Counted from the stretch's first letter, positions 1 through 7,115 are shown. The stretch is 10,108 nucleotides of DNA from Calditrichota bacterium (GCA_008501545.1 QQUM01000767.1:1-10108); one strand, 5' to 3'. The notes: generated by a model from the sequence alone, not told the origin. Program-made: numbers and translations.

Positions 1-312
1 CGATCGACTTCGCAATGCATTTGATAAACGGGATACAAAAAAACGAAGAAGGTAATGAAAAAGGAAGAAGAGTATTTTGATTTAGAATCTGAGTACCGCT
101 TACGTCATTTGCAGCGTGTGGGACGAGACCATACAAAGTCTGTTGTTACACATGAAATCCATATGGAGCTTATGGACTTGCTTAAGCAGATAAATGTCTA
201 TACGGCCAATATTGCCAAGACGATGACCAGTTTAAAATTCGAAAATAATGATCCAAATAATCAAATAATTCAAAAAACCGGAGGAGATTTAGATGAAAAA
301 TTTGCAGGTTAA
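1..312 (+). CDS. Na+/phosphate cotransporter family protein, C-terminal PhoU-like end (partial, apparent frameshift)
   Basis: This is the 3' end of a gene that begins before the window. From the ATG at 55 the frame gives 85 residues. They include EYRLRHLQRV and THEIHMELMDLLKQINVYTANIAKTM, which look like the last helices of the PhoU-like cytoplasmic tail of NptA/YjbB-type Na+/Pi cotransporters (recognised from memory). Upstream, the matching coding frame is frame 2 (DRLRNAFDKRDTKK, then RRR and a TAA at 53-55). The two halves join into one continuous PhoU helix only if the ribosome or the sequence shifts by -1 at the A7 run (37-43). The membrane part is outside the window. The stop (310-312) lies inside the porin gene that starts at 293, so the two genes overlap by 20 bases. 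Phosphate uptake is inferred from the family and from the porin neighbour. The family call is fairly firm; whether this is one intact protein is not. Confidence 0.7.
37..57 (+). other. A7 slippery run followed by TAATG stop/start overlap
   Basis: Seven A residues at 37-43 are read as A AAA AAA in frame 2, the frame that enters from upstream. A slip of -1 there leads directly into the frame of the 85-residue tail. Without a slip, frame 2 stops at TAA 53-55, which overlaps the ATG at 55-57 and is preceded by AAGAAGG (46-52), a possible ribosome binding site. I see no clear downstream hairpin. A homopolymer sequencing or assembly error would look the same. Confidence 0.5.
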
Positions 313-1516
313 ACAGATTTTTTTAAGTCTGTTGATATTTTTCATTTCGGTGGTGGCGTTCGCCCAGCAAGACGTCAGCGATGGGCACACAGATTGGGAT
401 GATGGCATTATGATCTTCAAATCGGAAGATGGCAACTACAACATGCGATTTGACACGCGCATGTATCTTAATGGGGCATATTATTTCGAAAACAAAAATG
501 AACTCAGTAATGGAACACACCTGCGCAAAGCCCGTTTTGCAATGAAAGTCGAACTATGGAAAACCTGGCGCACAGAATGGGACATCGATGTCGCTGAAGG
601 CATCGTTGAAGTCAAGGACATGTATTTCAGTTACAATGGTTTTGCCAATTCGCATATTAAAGCCGGTCATTTTAAAATGCCGCTCGGATTGAACGAACTG
701 ATGTCTTCGCGCTATCAAACTTTTGTCGAGCGCGCCTATCCGATGTTAGCCTTTGAAACCGATCGGCGCGCCGGAATTGAGTACAGCAAATGGGGATCGA
801 AATGGAATCTGAGAAGTGCGATTTACGGGCAAACAATGGACATCGAGAAAAACAAGAGAAAAGATGAAACCGGTAATGGCGTCGCAGCCCGGCTGGTTGT
901 CGCCCCGGTCAAAACCCAAAATTTCCTCGTTCACACCGGGCTTGCAGCTGTGTACCAAAAACCGGATGACGAAACCGGTGCCATGGATTTTGCCAGTGAA
1001 CCGGAAACCAAAATCGGCGATACGGAAATCCTTGATACAGGCACGATTCTGGACGTCGATCATTCATTAAAATATGGCCTTGAAGGCGCATTCGCATATA
1101 AAAACTTTAGCGTACAGGCGGAATACATACAAACCAATCTCAGCAGAACGAATGGCGCACAAGATGCTACATTACAGGGCGGATACGCCTTTATGAGTTG
1201 GATATTGACCGGCGAATCCCGTCCTTGGAACAGCTTCGATGGTGAATTTGGCCCGGTTACACCAAAATCGAACAAAACAGGTGCATGGGAGTTGGCCGCG
1301 CGTTACAGTCATCTCGATCTCACTGATGAAAATGCCGGCATTTATGGCGGCATGGCCAATAATTACACTGGCGCGCTCAACTGGTATGTTAATCCCAATA
1401 TCCGTCTCATGTTGAATTATACCTACGTGGATCATTCCGTTAACGCCACAGGTGAAGGATTTATCGGCGATGATGATTTCAGTGTGTTGCATGCGTTGGC
1501 AATGATTTATTTTTAA
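293..1516 (+). CDS. Phosphate-selective porin, OprO/OprP family
   Basis: Outer-membrane beta-barrel porin, 407 residues, for uptake of phosphate or related anions (role known for the family, not shown here). A Sec signal peptide covers residues 1-24 (hydrophobic stretch, cleavage after AFA before QQDV). Family signatures are HLRKARFAMKVEL near residue 77, the KAGHFKMPLGLNEL and ERAYP segments near 122-150, and the C-terminal block with GGYAFMSWILTGE, GAWELAARYSHLDL and NWYVNPNIRLMLNYTYV. The protein ends in aromatic Phe, as expected for a BAM substrate. The start is supported by GGAGGAG at 280-286, seven bases before the ATG. The gene overlaps the cotransporter tail by 20 bases, so the two are probably translated together. 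Pairing an outer-membrane phosphate porin with a Na+/Pi symporter makes a two-membrane uptake route. Selectivity residues cannot be checked by eye, so another small anion such as pyrophosphate remains possible. Confidence 0.9.
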   Translation: MKNLQVKQIFLSLLIFFISVVAFAQQDVSDGHTDWDDGIMIFKSEDGNYNMRFDTRMYLNGAYYFENKNELSNGTHLRKARFAMKVELWKTWRTEWDIDVAEGIVEVKDMYFSYNGFANSHIKAGHFKMPLGLNELMSSRYQTFVERAYPMLAFETDRRAGIEYSKWGSKWNLRSAIYGQTMDIEKNKRKDETGNGVAARLVVAPVKTQNFLVHTGLAAVYQKPDDETGAMDFASEPETKIGDTEILDTGTILDVDHSLKYGLEGAFAYKNFSVQAEYIQTNLSRTNGAQDATLQGGYAFMSWILTGESRPWNSFDGEFGPVTPKSNKTGAWELAARYSHLDLTDENAGIYGGMANNYTGALNWYVNPNIRLMLNYTYVDHSVNATGEGFIGDDDFSVLHALAMIYF

Positions 1517-1551
1517 TCAATAGAAGCAAGCCACATGGATAAAAAAATATT

Positions 1552-1576
1552 GTAGTCGCCCCCTTGTAGGGCTATG
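1552..1576 (+). repeat. Small REP-like hairpin between porin and LTD gene
   Basis: GTAG at 1552-1555 is followed by a short G+C stem (GCCC 1558-1561 with GGGC 1568-1571). There is no T-run after it, so it is a poor terminator. It resembles the GTAG-plus-hairpin layout of the elements at 4986-5060, but the similarity is short and may be chance. Confidence 0.25.
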
Positions 1577-1593
1577 TAAAAACGGAGAGAAAA

Positions 1594-2931
1594 ATGAAAT
1601 TAATAAAAATGTTCGCATTGCTTTTGGCGAGTCTGTTTATTTATAGCCAATGCAGCCTTGATGAACCAGTTGCACCTTCTGCAAACCAGGGAAGTGGCAC
1701 ACCGCTGCTTATCAATGAATTTATGGCGAGTAACGATTTCGCCGTTGCAGATCCCGATGATGACGGCAGCGGTGACGCCAGTGTCTACGACGATTGGCTT
1801 GAGATTTATAACGCCGGTTCGAATGCAATTAATATTGCGGGAATGTACGTAACGGATAGCCCTGAGGATTTAACTTTATGGCAAGTTCCGGATACAGATC
1901 CGGCAAAAACCACTATTCAGCCAGGCGGCTTTCTGGTTATTTGGGCGGACGGCGAAATGGAGCAGGGCGTATTACACGCTGACTTTAAATTGTCCGGTGG
2001 TGGTGAGGATATTGTCCTGGTTGAATCGGATGGACAGACGATTATCGACAGCTTTACTTACGAACCACAGCAGACGGATATTTCCTATGGTCGCAATCCC
2101 GATGGAAGCGACAACTGGACAGTGTTTGGTGCTGCCTCCCCGGGCGCTTCTAATGCCAACGTATCAACGAATGTTGAGCCGGTCATCAGTGATATCGAAA
2201 TTGCACCGGAAGAAAAAACCGAGACCAGCATTATTACCATCACCGCAAAAGCTGAAGATGCGAATAATAATTTGGCTTCTTTTGTGATCAATTATGGTCC
2301 CGAAGGCGCTATGGACAATGTTAAAAACATGCTGCAAAGCGTCAGCTCATTTGAAGTTGAAATCGGACCTTTTGCTGATAAATCAATCATTTATTTCTAC
2401 CTCACTGCAGCCGATGACAGTGGATTGGTTGCAATGTCAGATACACTTTCGTTCACCATCGGTGATGTCTATATTCCTCCGACGTTGTTCATTAATGAAT
2501 TCATGGCCAGCAATGATTCATCTGTCGTGGATCCTGAAGATACCGATGGTGATCCGTTCGAAGACTGGATAGAAATTTACAATCCGGGTTCCGAAGCAGT
2601 TGATATTGGCGGTATGTATGTTACAGACGATCTAGGTGATCTCATGTTGTGGCAAATCCCCGAAACAGACGCGTCACTAACAACTATTGCACCTGGCGGT
2701 TTTCTGGTTTTATGGGCCGACAAGGAAATGGATCAAGGTATATTGCATGTGAATATTAAATTATCCGGTGGTGGTGAAGACATCGGATTGGTTGGCACAG
2801 ATGGCATGACGATCATCGACGGATTGACATATACCGAGCAGCCGGCTGATACATCCTATGCACGTGTTCCTGATGGCAGCGATACCTGGCAGTTTATTCC
2901 AGGCGGAACTCCGGGTGCATCGAATCAATAA
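1594..2931 (+). CDS. Exported two-domain lamin-tail (LTD) protein, possible lipoprotein
   Basis: 445 residues, function unknown. The N-terminus is a signal peptide with Cys20 in FIYSQCS. This may be a lipidation site, but Gln at -1 and Tyr at -3 are not canonical. Two lamin-tail domains (Pfam LTD type) lie at about 38-189 and 298-445. Each starts with INEFMASND, has an acidic loop before DW-EIYN, then PGGF-LVxWAD, LSGGGEDI, an SYxR or SYGR turn and a closing PGASN. Between them, about 193-295, is an Ig/fibronectin-like beta domain (EPVISDIEIAPEEK through DTLSFTIGD). Unlike the next gene it has no C-terminal sorting domain. Bacterial LTDs are generally found in exported proteins, often fused to nucleases or other hydrolases, but no catalytic domain is visible here. 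GGAG at 1584-1587 supports the start. A surface, adhesion or matrix role is only inferred. Confidence 0.8.
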   Translation: MKLIKMFALLLASLFIYSQCSLDEPVAPSANQGSGTPLLINEFMASNDFAVADPDDDGSGDASVYDDWLEIYNAGSNAINIAGMYVTDSPEDLTLWQVPDTDPAKTTIQPGGFLVIWADGEMEQGVLHADFKLSGGGEDIVLVESDGQTIIDSFTYEPQQTDISYGRNPDGSDNWTVFGAASPGASNANVSTNVEPVISDIEIAPEEKTETSIITITAKAEDANNNLASFVINYGPEGAMDNVKNMLQSVSSFEVEIGPFADKSIIYFYLTAADDSGLVAMSDTLSFTIGDVYIPPTLFINEFMASNDSSVVDPEDTDGDPFEDWIEIYNPGSEAVDIGGMYVTDDLGDLMLWQIPETDASLTTIAPGGFLVLWADKEMDQGILHVNIKLSGGGEDIGLVGTDGMTIIDGLTYTEQPADTSYARVPDGSDTWQFIPGGTPGASNQ

Positions 2932-2940
2932 ATGTGTTTG

Positions 2941-2979
2941 ATCCTTGTGAAGGTTCCAAACCTTCGCAAGGATGATTTT
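2941..2979 (+). terminator. Strong hairpin terminator after first LTD gene
   Basis: A 15-bp stem (2941-2955 with 2959-2973, one G-U pair) has a 3-base loop CCA and is followed by a short TTTT at 2976-2979. It starts ten bases after the stop of the two-LTD gene. The U-tract is weak but the stem is very stable. Because it is nearly symmetric, it could also be a dispersed palindrome. Confidence 0.7.
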
Positions 2980-3048
2980 CGTTCTATTTCATTTCATAAA
3001 AAACTGTTCTAAAATTCACACTTTTCCCTTAGAAAAAGGAGCAAAACC

Positions 3049-4836
3049 ATGCACAAAATTCTATTACGCATTTTATTATTTGGCGGTATTTTCCTGTTTC
3101 TTGCCAACTTGCAAGCGCAAAATTTGGTGATAAACGAATTTATGGCCAGCAACGACACCTATCTTGTCGATCCGGAAGAAGACACAGACGACGGCGACCC
3201 GTATGAAGACTGGATCGAAATTTACAATCCGGGCAGCACACCTGTCGACATCGGTGGTATGTACATAACAGATGATCTGGCCGAGTTAACCCAGTGGCAA
3301 ATCCCAACAACCGATGCAGCAAAAACGACAGTCCCGGCCGGAGGATATTTGATTCTGTATGCAGATAAAGAAGCACATCAGGGTGTTTTGCATGTGGATA
3401 TTAAACTGTCTGGTGGTGGGGAACAGATTGGTCTCACTGCTTCCGATGGAACGACGATTCTCGATTCGCTTACTTATACTGACCAAATCGCCGACACCTC
3501 CTATGGCAGAACGCCAGATGGCAGCGACACCTGGGCATTTTTTCCAAATCCAACGCCGGGAGAAGCCAACGGTGGTGGCGCAGTTATCACCCCGGTTCTC
3601 TATATCAATGAATTTTTGGCCAGCAACGATTCTTCCCTCGTCGACCCGGACGAAGATGCAGACGATGACGACCCCTACGAAGACTGGATAGAAATCTATA
3701 ATCCCGGCAGTGTGCCTGTCGATATCGGCGGCTTGTACGTCACCGATGATCTTGCCGAACTAGACCAATGGCAAATCCCAACAACTGATCCGGATAAAAC
3801 CACCATTCCAGCCGGTGGCTTCCTCGTGCTTTATGCCGACAAAGAAACCCATCAGGGCGTTTTGCATGTGAATATCAAATTATCAGGTGGTGGCGAGCAA
3901 ATTGGTTTGACGGCTTCCGACGGTGTAACGGTTATCGATTCATTGACCTACACCGAACAACAAGCCGACACCTCTTACGGCAGAATAACCGATGGCGGCG
4001 ATGAGTGGGATTTTTTCACTGAACCGACGCCCGGCGCTTCAAACATGGGACCTGTCGATGCACCGATGCTGTATATTAATGAATTCATGGCCAGCAACGA
4101 CACCTATCTCGAAGATCCGGAAGAAGACACAGACGATGGCGATCCTTATGAAGACTGGATCGAGATTTACAATCCGAATGCTGAAGCTGTGGATATCGGT
4201 GGTATGTACATCACCGACGACCTCGCCGAATTAAATCAGTGGCAAATCCCAACTTCTGATCCGGCGAAGACAACGATTCCCGCCGGCGGTTTCTTGCTTC
4301 TTTACGCTGATAAAGAGGCCCACCAGGGCGTTTTGCATGTGGATATCAAACTTTCAGGTGGCGGGGAGCAAATTGGCCTGACGGCTGCCGATGGCTTGAC
4401 AATCATCGATTCGCTCACCTACACAGATCAGATCGCAGATACCTCATACGGCAGAACAACCGATGGTGGCGATGAATGGGCACTTTTCCCCACACCGACA
4501 CCGGGAGCCTCAAATAAAACCTCGGCCGTCGCTGAAAATTCGAATGCTTCCGTGCCGTCTGAGTTTGCGCTTCTGCAGAATTATCCCAATCCGTTCAATC
4601 CGTCGACAACAATTACCTATCAGTTGCCGAAAAATGCCCGTGTACTCATGAAAGTATATGATATCGTCGGGCGTGAAATTGCAACGCTTGTCAATTCAGA
4701 TTTGCAGGCGGGAACGCACAAGGTGCAATGGAACGGCCACATGCAAAATGGCCAGCTCGCTGCTTCCGGCGTTTACTTCTATCGCATCACAGCCGGTGAT
4801 TTTAACCAGGTGAAAAAAATGATGTTTGTGCAATAG
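3049..4836 (+). CDS. Secreted three-repeat lamin-tail protein with T9SS-type C-terminal domain
   Basis: 595 residues, exported, function unknown. The signal peptide is residues 1-23 (cleavage after LQA). Three lamin-tail domains start at residues 27, 184 and 341, an exact 157-residue period. Each carries INEFxASND, a very acidic loop (first copy at residues 41-54: Asp, Glu and one Gly around DPYEDW), GGxYxTDDLAEL-QWQIP, LSGGGEQIGL and ADTSYGR. Residues 506-595 form the FlgD-like/Por secretion tail (QNYPNPFNPS, VYDIVGREI, SGVYFYRI, KKMMFVQ), which in the FCB group usually directs export through the type IX system and surface attachment or release. No enzyme domain is seen, so a structural, adhesive or Ca2+-binding surface protein is the best guess. 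AAAGGAG before the ATG supports the start. The upstream gene encodes the same domain and is clearly a paralogue made by local duplication. Hairpins flank this gene, so it is probably its own transcription unit. Confidence 0.85.
   Translation: MHKILLRILLFGGIFLFLANLQAQNLVINEFMASNDTYLVDPEEDTDDGDPYEDWIEIYNPGSTPVDIGGMYITDDLAELTQWQIPTTDAAKTTVPAGGYLILYADKEAHQGVLHVDIKLSGGGEQIGLTASDGTTILDSLTYTDQIADTSYGRTPDGSDTWAFFPNPTPGEANGGGAVITPVLYINEFLASNDSSLVDPDEDADDDDPYEDWIEIYNPGSVPVDIGGLYVTDDLAELDQWQIPTTDPDKTTIPAGGFLVLYADKETHQGVLHVNIKLSGGGEQIGLTASDGVTVIDSLTYTEQQADTSYGRITDGGDEWDFFTEPTPGASNMGPVDAPMLYINEFMASNDTYLEDPEEDTDDGDPYEDWIEIYNPNAEAVDIGGMYITDDLAELNQWQIPTSDPAKTTIPAGGFLLLYADKEAHQGVLHVDIKLSGGGEQIGLTAADGLTIIDSLTYTDQIADTSYGRTTDGGDEWALFPTPTPGASNKTSAVAENSNASVPSEFALLQNYPNPFNPSTTITYQLPKNARVLMKVYDIVGREIATLVNSDLQAGTHKVQWNGHMQNGQLAASGVYFYRITAGDFNQVKKMMFVQ
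3127..4539 (+). repeat. Three tandem 471-bp coding repeats (LTD units)
   Basis: The units begin at 3127, 3598 and 4069, each exactly 471 bases, with no change in length between copies. Long DNA blocks are nearly the same, for example CTTTCAGGTGG-like LSGGG codons and the CAGGGCGTTTTGCATGTG motif. Many differences fall at third codon positions. The homology of the last unit fades at about 4515, where the linker to the sorting domain begins. More distant copies of the unit lie in the upstream gene (from 1708 and from 2488). Confidence 0.85.
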
Positions 4837-4843
4837 GGAAAAT

Positions 4844-4878
4844 TTTCCGTTTCCGGTTCATGCAATCGGAAACGGAAA
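4844..4878 (+). terminator. Hairpin after three-LTD gene (probable terminator)
   Basis: TTTCCGTTTCCG (4844-4855) pairs perfectly with 4867-4878, and three more pairs (one G-U) close the loop to CATGC. It begins eight bases after the stop codon. The expected T-run does not follow directly (a TTTT lies further down near 4897), so it may instead be a 3'-end stabilising hairpin. Confidence 0.55.
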
Positions 4879-4985
4879 CATCCATCTAAATTTATGTTTT
4901 CCCTTCAAATATCAATATTCGCATATAAGCCAGGCACGTACCTGGTGTTTACCACAATGTCTTTACCCGCTAAATTGTGCAGTTT

Positions 4986-5060
4986 GAAGTGGATGCTTTA
5001 GCATCTACATTTTGGCGTGTTTTTGATGGGGGGAAACTGAGAGCCTAAAGGTTCCACTAC
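4986..5060 (+). repeat. REP/BIME-like pair of inverted hairpins
   Basis: The first hairpin is GTGGATGC-TTTA-GCATCTAC (4989-5008), preceded by GAAG. The second is GAGCC-TAAA-GGTTC (5041-5054), followed by CACTAC. Reversed, it reads GTAGTGGAACC-TTTA-GGCTC. The two share AGTGGA, the TTTA loop and the closing TC, and one stem pair is changed on both sides, so the fold is conserved. Opposite orientation of two hairpins, each led by a GTAG/GAAG tetranucleotide, is the layout of BIMEs made from REP sequences. No RAYT transposase gene is in the window. Confidence 0.45.
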
Positions 5061-5208
5061 GAGCATAGAAACATGTTGATGCCTGGTACTTTGTTTTTTA
5101 ATTTAGAGAATGAACTAAATTCCACTTCATTTTGGGGAACAAAACTCACACATTGTTATTTAAAGACTCATCCCACCAAAAATCTGGCAAAACACATTCG
5201 GAGGAAAA

Positions 5209-6150
5209 ATGAAGAAACTAAGCATGGTTTTCCTGATCTTTTTCGGACTTGCCGTTGCAGTGAATGCACAAAAACGGCTGGCACTTTCTCCAGTACATGC
5301 AATTGGTTTGGATGAAAGTGCAATTGTCACAACGGAATCCTTGTTGAAAATGGAACTGCAAAAACAATTCGACTATGATGTTATTCAAATTCCTTTTAAT
5401 GATGATCAACAGCCTTGTTATGATGAAAAATGTGCAATCGAACTTGGAAAAAATGCAGCAGCCGATGAAGTGGTTCTTTGCCGTTTGAGCCGTTTGGGAG
5501 AGAAAATTATCATTCAGTTCATTCACCTGGACGTTGGTTCGGGGCAGACACTATTTGCCGACAATACCACCTCGGATACAATTGAAGACCTGGACACCGT
5601 GATGAAGCGCGTTGCATTAAGCATTGCCCGCCGCGAACCAATAGCTAAAACCGCTGAAGTCGGGAATATTACTGAGAGTGAAGATAAAAAACCGTTGCGC
5701 CGGTCTGCACACAAAGTCGGTGGCTTCTCATTCGGCTATTTATACCCGCAGAATGGTTATGACAACAAAGACCGCTCCTTCGCGCTTGACTTTCGTACCG
5801 GCTATGACATGGAGAACGTATCCACAGGCATGCTTATCGCAGTACGAAATGGCTTTGCAACTAACCTTTACGTGCATTATCTTACGACCCGCACAGATGT
5901 CTGCCCGTATTTTGGCGGCGCTTTCGGATTTCATTGGATAGCCCATGACGACGATGGGTATTATGATGCAGATTCCGGGAATTGGACTGAAGATAAGCGT
6001 GATGGTGATGGATTTGAGTTTACATTAACGAGCGGAATCAGAATCTTTCGTACCTATAATTTCCAGCTTATAGCGAATTTGGATTATTCGATAACTTTCA
6101 ACGATTTCGATGACAAAGCCATTGTTTTTACCTTGGGGTTATTGAAATAA
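5209..6150 (+). CDS. Exported protein, TolB-N/CsgG-like N-terminal half and beta-rich C-terminal half
   Basis: 313 residues; I do not recognise a named family. The signal peptide is residues 1-20 (cleavage after VNA before QKRL). Residues 21-145 have the alternating alpha/beta pattern of TolB-N/CsgG/LpoB-like periplasmic domains: LALSPVHAIGLDES, then PCYDEKCAIELGKNAAADEVVLCRL, then a strand IIIQFIHLDVGSGQTLF and a final helix. Cys70 and Cys75 could form a disulfide. A polar linker (about 146-167) leads to residues 168-313, rich in amphipathic strands (GFSFGYLYP, FALDFRTGYD, NLYVHYLTTR, FQLIANLDYSITF), suggesting a small outer-membrane barrel. Protein sorting to the outer membrane is likely, but the function is unknown. 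GGAGG at 5200-5204, four bases before the ATG, supports the start. It stands alone, with about 100 bases before lepB. Confidence 0.7.
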   Translation: MKKLSMVFLIFFGLAVAVNAQKRLALSPVHAIGLDESAIVTTESLLKMELQKQFDYDVIQIPFNDDQQPCYDEKCAIELGKNAAADEVVLCRLSRLGEKIIIQFIHLDVGSGQTLFADNTTSDTIEDLDTVMKRVALSIARREPIAKTAEVGNITESEDKKPLRRSAHKVGGFSFGYLYPQNGYDNKDRSFALDFRTGYDMENVSTGMLIAVRNGFATNLYVHYLTTRTDVCPYFGGAFGFHWIAHDDDGYYDADSGNWTEDKRDGDGFEFTLTSGIRIFRTYNFQLIANLDYSITFNDFDDKAIVFTLGLLK

Positions 6151-6251
6151 TTTTTAATTTGGAGACAAACTTTTACTGATAAAGTTCGTCACACATTTAG
6201 AATCTGTTTTTTAATCGATTAATATACATTCCCATTTAAAAGAGGCATTCA

Positions 6252-7019
6252 ATGCAGTGGAGAAAAAAGTCTAAAAAGAAAGAGAAAGAAAAACCGGCAA
6301 CACTTCTGGGTAAAATCAAAGAATACACGATGGCTATCCTCGTGCCCCTGGGTATTGTTATGGTTTTGCAGGCATCGATTGTAAAGGCATATCACGTACC
6401 CACAGGTTCCATGCGGACGACTATCGAAATTGGTGATAATCTCATCGTGAATCGATTTATTTATGGCCCCCGCACACCTGACATGGTTCCCGTGGTCAAC
6501 ATTCAATTGCCACATTTCGTTTTTCCTTTGGGCCGCGATCCGAAAGCGGGGGAAATTATCGTGTTCAAATACCCGCTCGACCCCTCCACTGAATATGTCA
6601 AACGCTGCCTGGCCGCACCTGGCCAAACGATCGAGATAAAAAACGATATCGTCTATATTGATGGCAAGCCGGAAGGTGAGAAAAAATTTCTCAAACGTGA
6701 ATATGACCCGGAAGAACAGCGTTATATCAAGATTTATGAAGTAACACGGCCGGATGGTATCGTACACCAAATTCGTTATGTCGATGACGCCAGCAGAGTA
6801 CCGCAGAATTGGGGACCGAAAAAGTTACCGGAAAATGAATACTTCGTCATGGGAGATAATCGCGACAACAGTGCTGACAGCCGCTACTGGGGCTATGTAC
6901 CACGTGAGAATATTCACGGCAAAGCATTGTTAGTTTATTTTTCCTGGAAGAAATACCTGCCGCTTTCAAAAATTGCCAGTAAAATTCGCTGGGGAAGAAT
7001 AGGAACGCTTTTGGAGTAA
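6252..7019 (+). CDS. lepB: Signal peptidase I
   Basis: Inner-membrane serine protease (S26 family) that removes Sec signal peptides from exported proteins; 255 residues. The very basic N-terminus (WRKKSKKKEKEK) is followed by one membrane helix at about 26-44. Catalytic Ser53 lies in VPTGSM, and the general base Lys117 in EYVKRCLAAPGQTI matches the Ser90/Lys145 pair of E. coli LepB. The GDNRDNSADSRYWG box covers residues 201-214. The first boxes are close to consensus, though KRCLAAPG replaces the more usual KRxxGLPG. AGAGG at 6240-6244 supports the start, which lies just before the lysine-rich stretch. The many exported proteins around it are its natural substrates, but this is not evidence of an operon. 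A strong terminator follows 34 bases downstream. Confidence 0.96.
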   Translation: MQWRKKSKKKEKEKPATLLGKIKEYTMAILVPLGIVMVLQASIVKAYHVPTGSMRTTIEIGDNLIVNRFIYGPRTPDMVPVVNIQLPHFVFPLGRDPKAGEIIVFKYPLDPSTEYVKRCLAAPGQTIEIKNDIVYIDGKPEGEKKFLKREYDPEEQRYIKIYEVTRPDGIVHQIRYVDDASRVPQNWGPKKLPENEYFVMGDNRDNSADSRYWGYVPRENIHGKALLVYFSWKKYLPLSKIASKIRWGRIGTLLE

Positions 7020-7053
7020 TTAGAAAAAAATAGAATTTTAACTGTACCATTCA

Positions 7054-7098
7054 AATGCGATCGGGCAGGGGATATCCTCTGCCCGATCGCATTTTTTT
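7054..7098 (+). terminator. Rho-independent terminator of lepB, between convergent genes
   Basis: A perfect 15-bp stem (7054-7068 with 7079-7093) extends by four more pairs into the apparent loop (GGGATATCCT) and is followed by seven T at 7092-7098. It closes lepB on the plus strand. It also lies 18 bases beyond the end of the convergent minus-strand gene (stop at 7116), so it may stop both, though the minus-strand T-run is only TTT. Confidence 0.93.
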
Positions 7099-7115
7099 AA
7101 TCCACCAAAAAAATC

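Larger units (their letters stand above)
4837..5208 (+). other. 372-base intergenic region, non-coding
   Basis: No convincing gene. It holds a 15-bp hairpin just after the LTD gene (4844-4878), an imperfect palindrome CCAGGCACGTACCTGG (4930-4945), the two inverted hairpins at 4986-5060, a TGCCTGG at 5080-5086 that is inverted relative to CCAGGCA at 4930-4936, and finally the AT-rich leader and GGAGG site (5200-5204) of the next gene. An open frame from 5073 crosses into the next gene in another frame and has no protein-like character. Confidence 0.6.

Noticed and set aside
746..1492. Several minus-strand and alternate-frame open frames inside the porin gene
   Set aside because: They are shadows of the strongly supported porin coding frame, with no ribosome binding sites or domains.
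3127..4539. Repeats considered as a CRISPR array or satellite
   Set aside because: Units are 471 bases, coding throughout and in frame, and encode a recognised domain.
5073..5315. Open frame of 80 codons crossing the intergenic region into the 5209 gene
   Set aside because: It overlaps the signal-peptide region of a clear gene in another frame, has no good ribosome binding site and no protein-like pattern.
6151..6251. Possible promoter or terminator between the 5209 gene and lepB
   Set aside because: AT-rich with TAATAT-like boxes, but no hairpin with a T-run and no paired -35/-10 clear enough to call.
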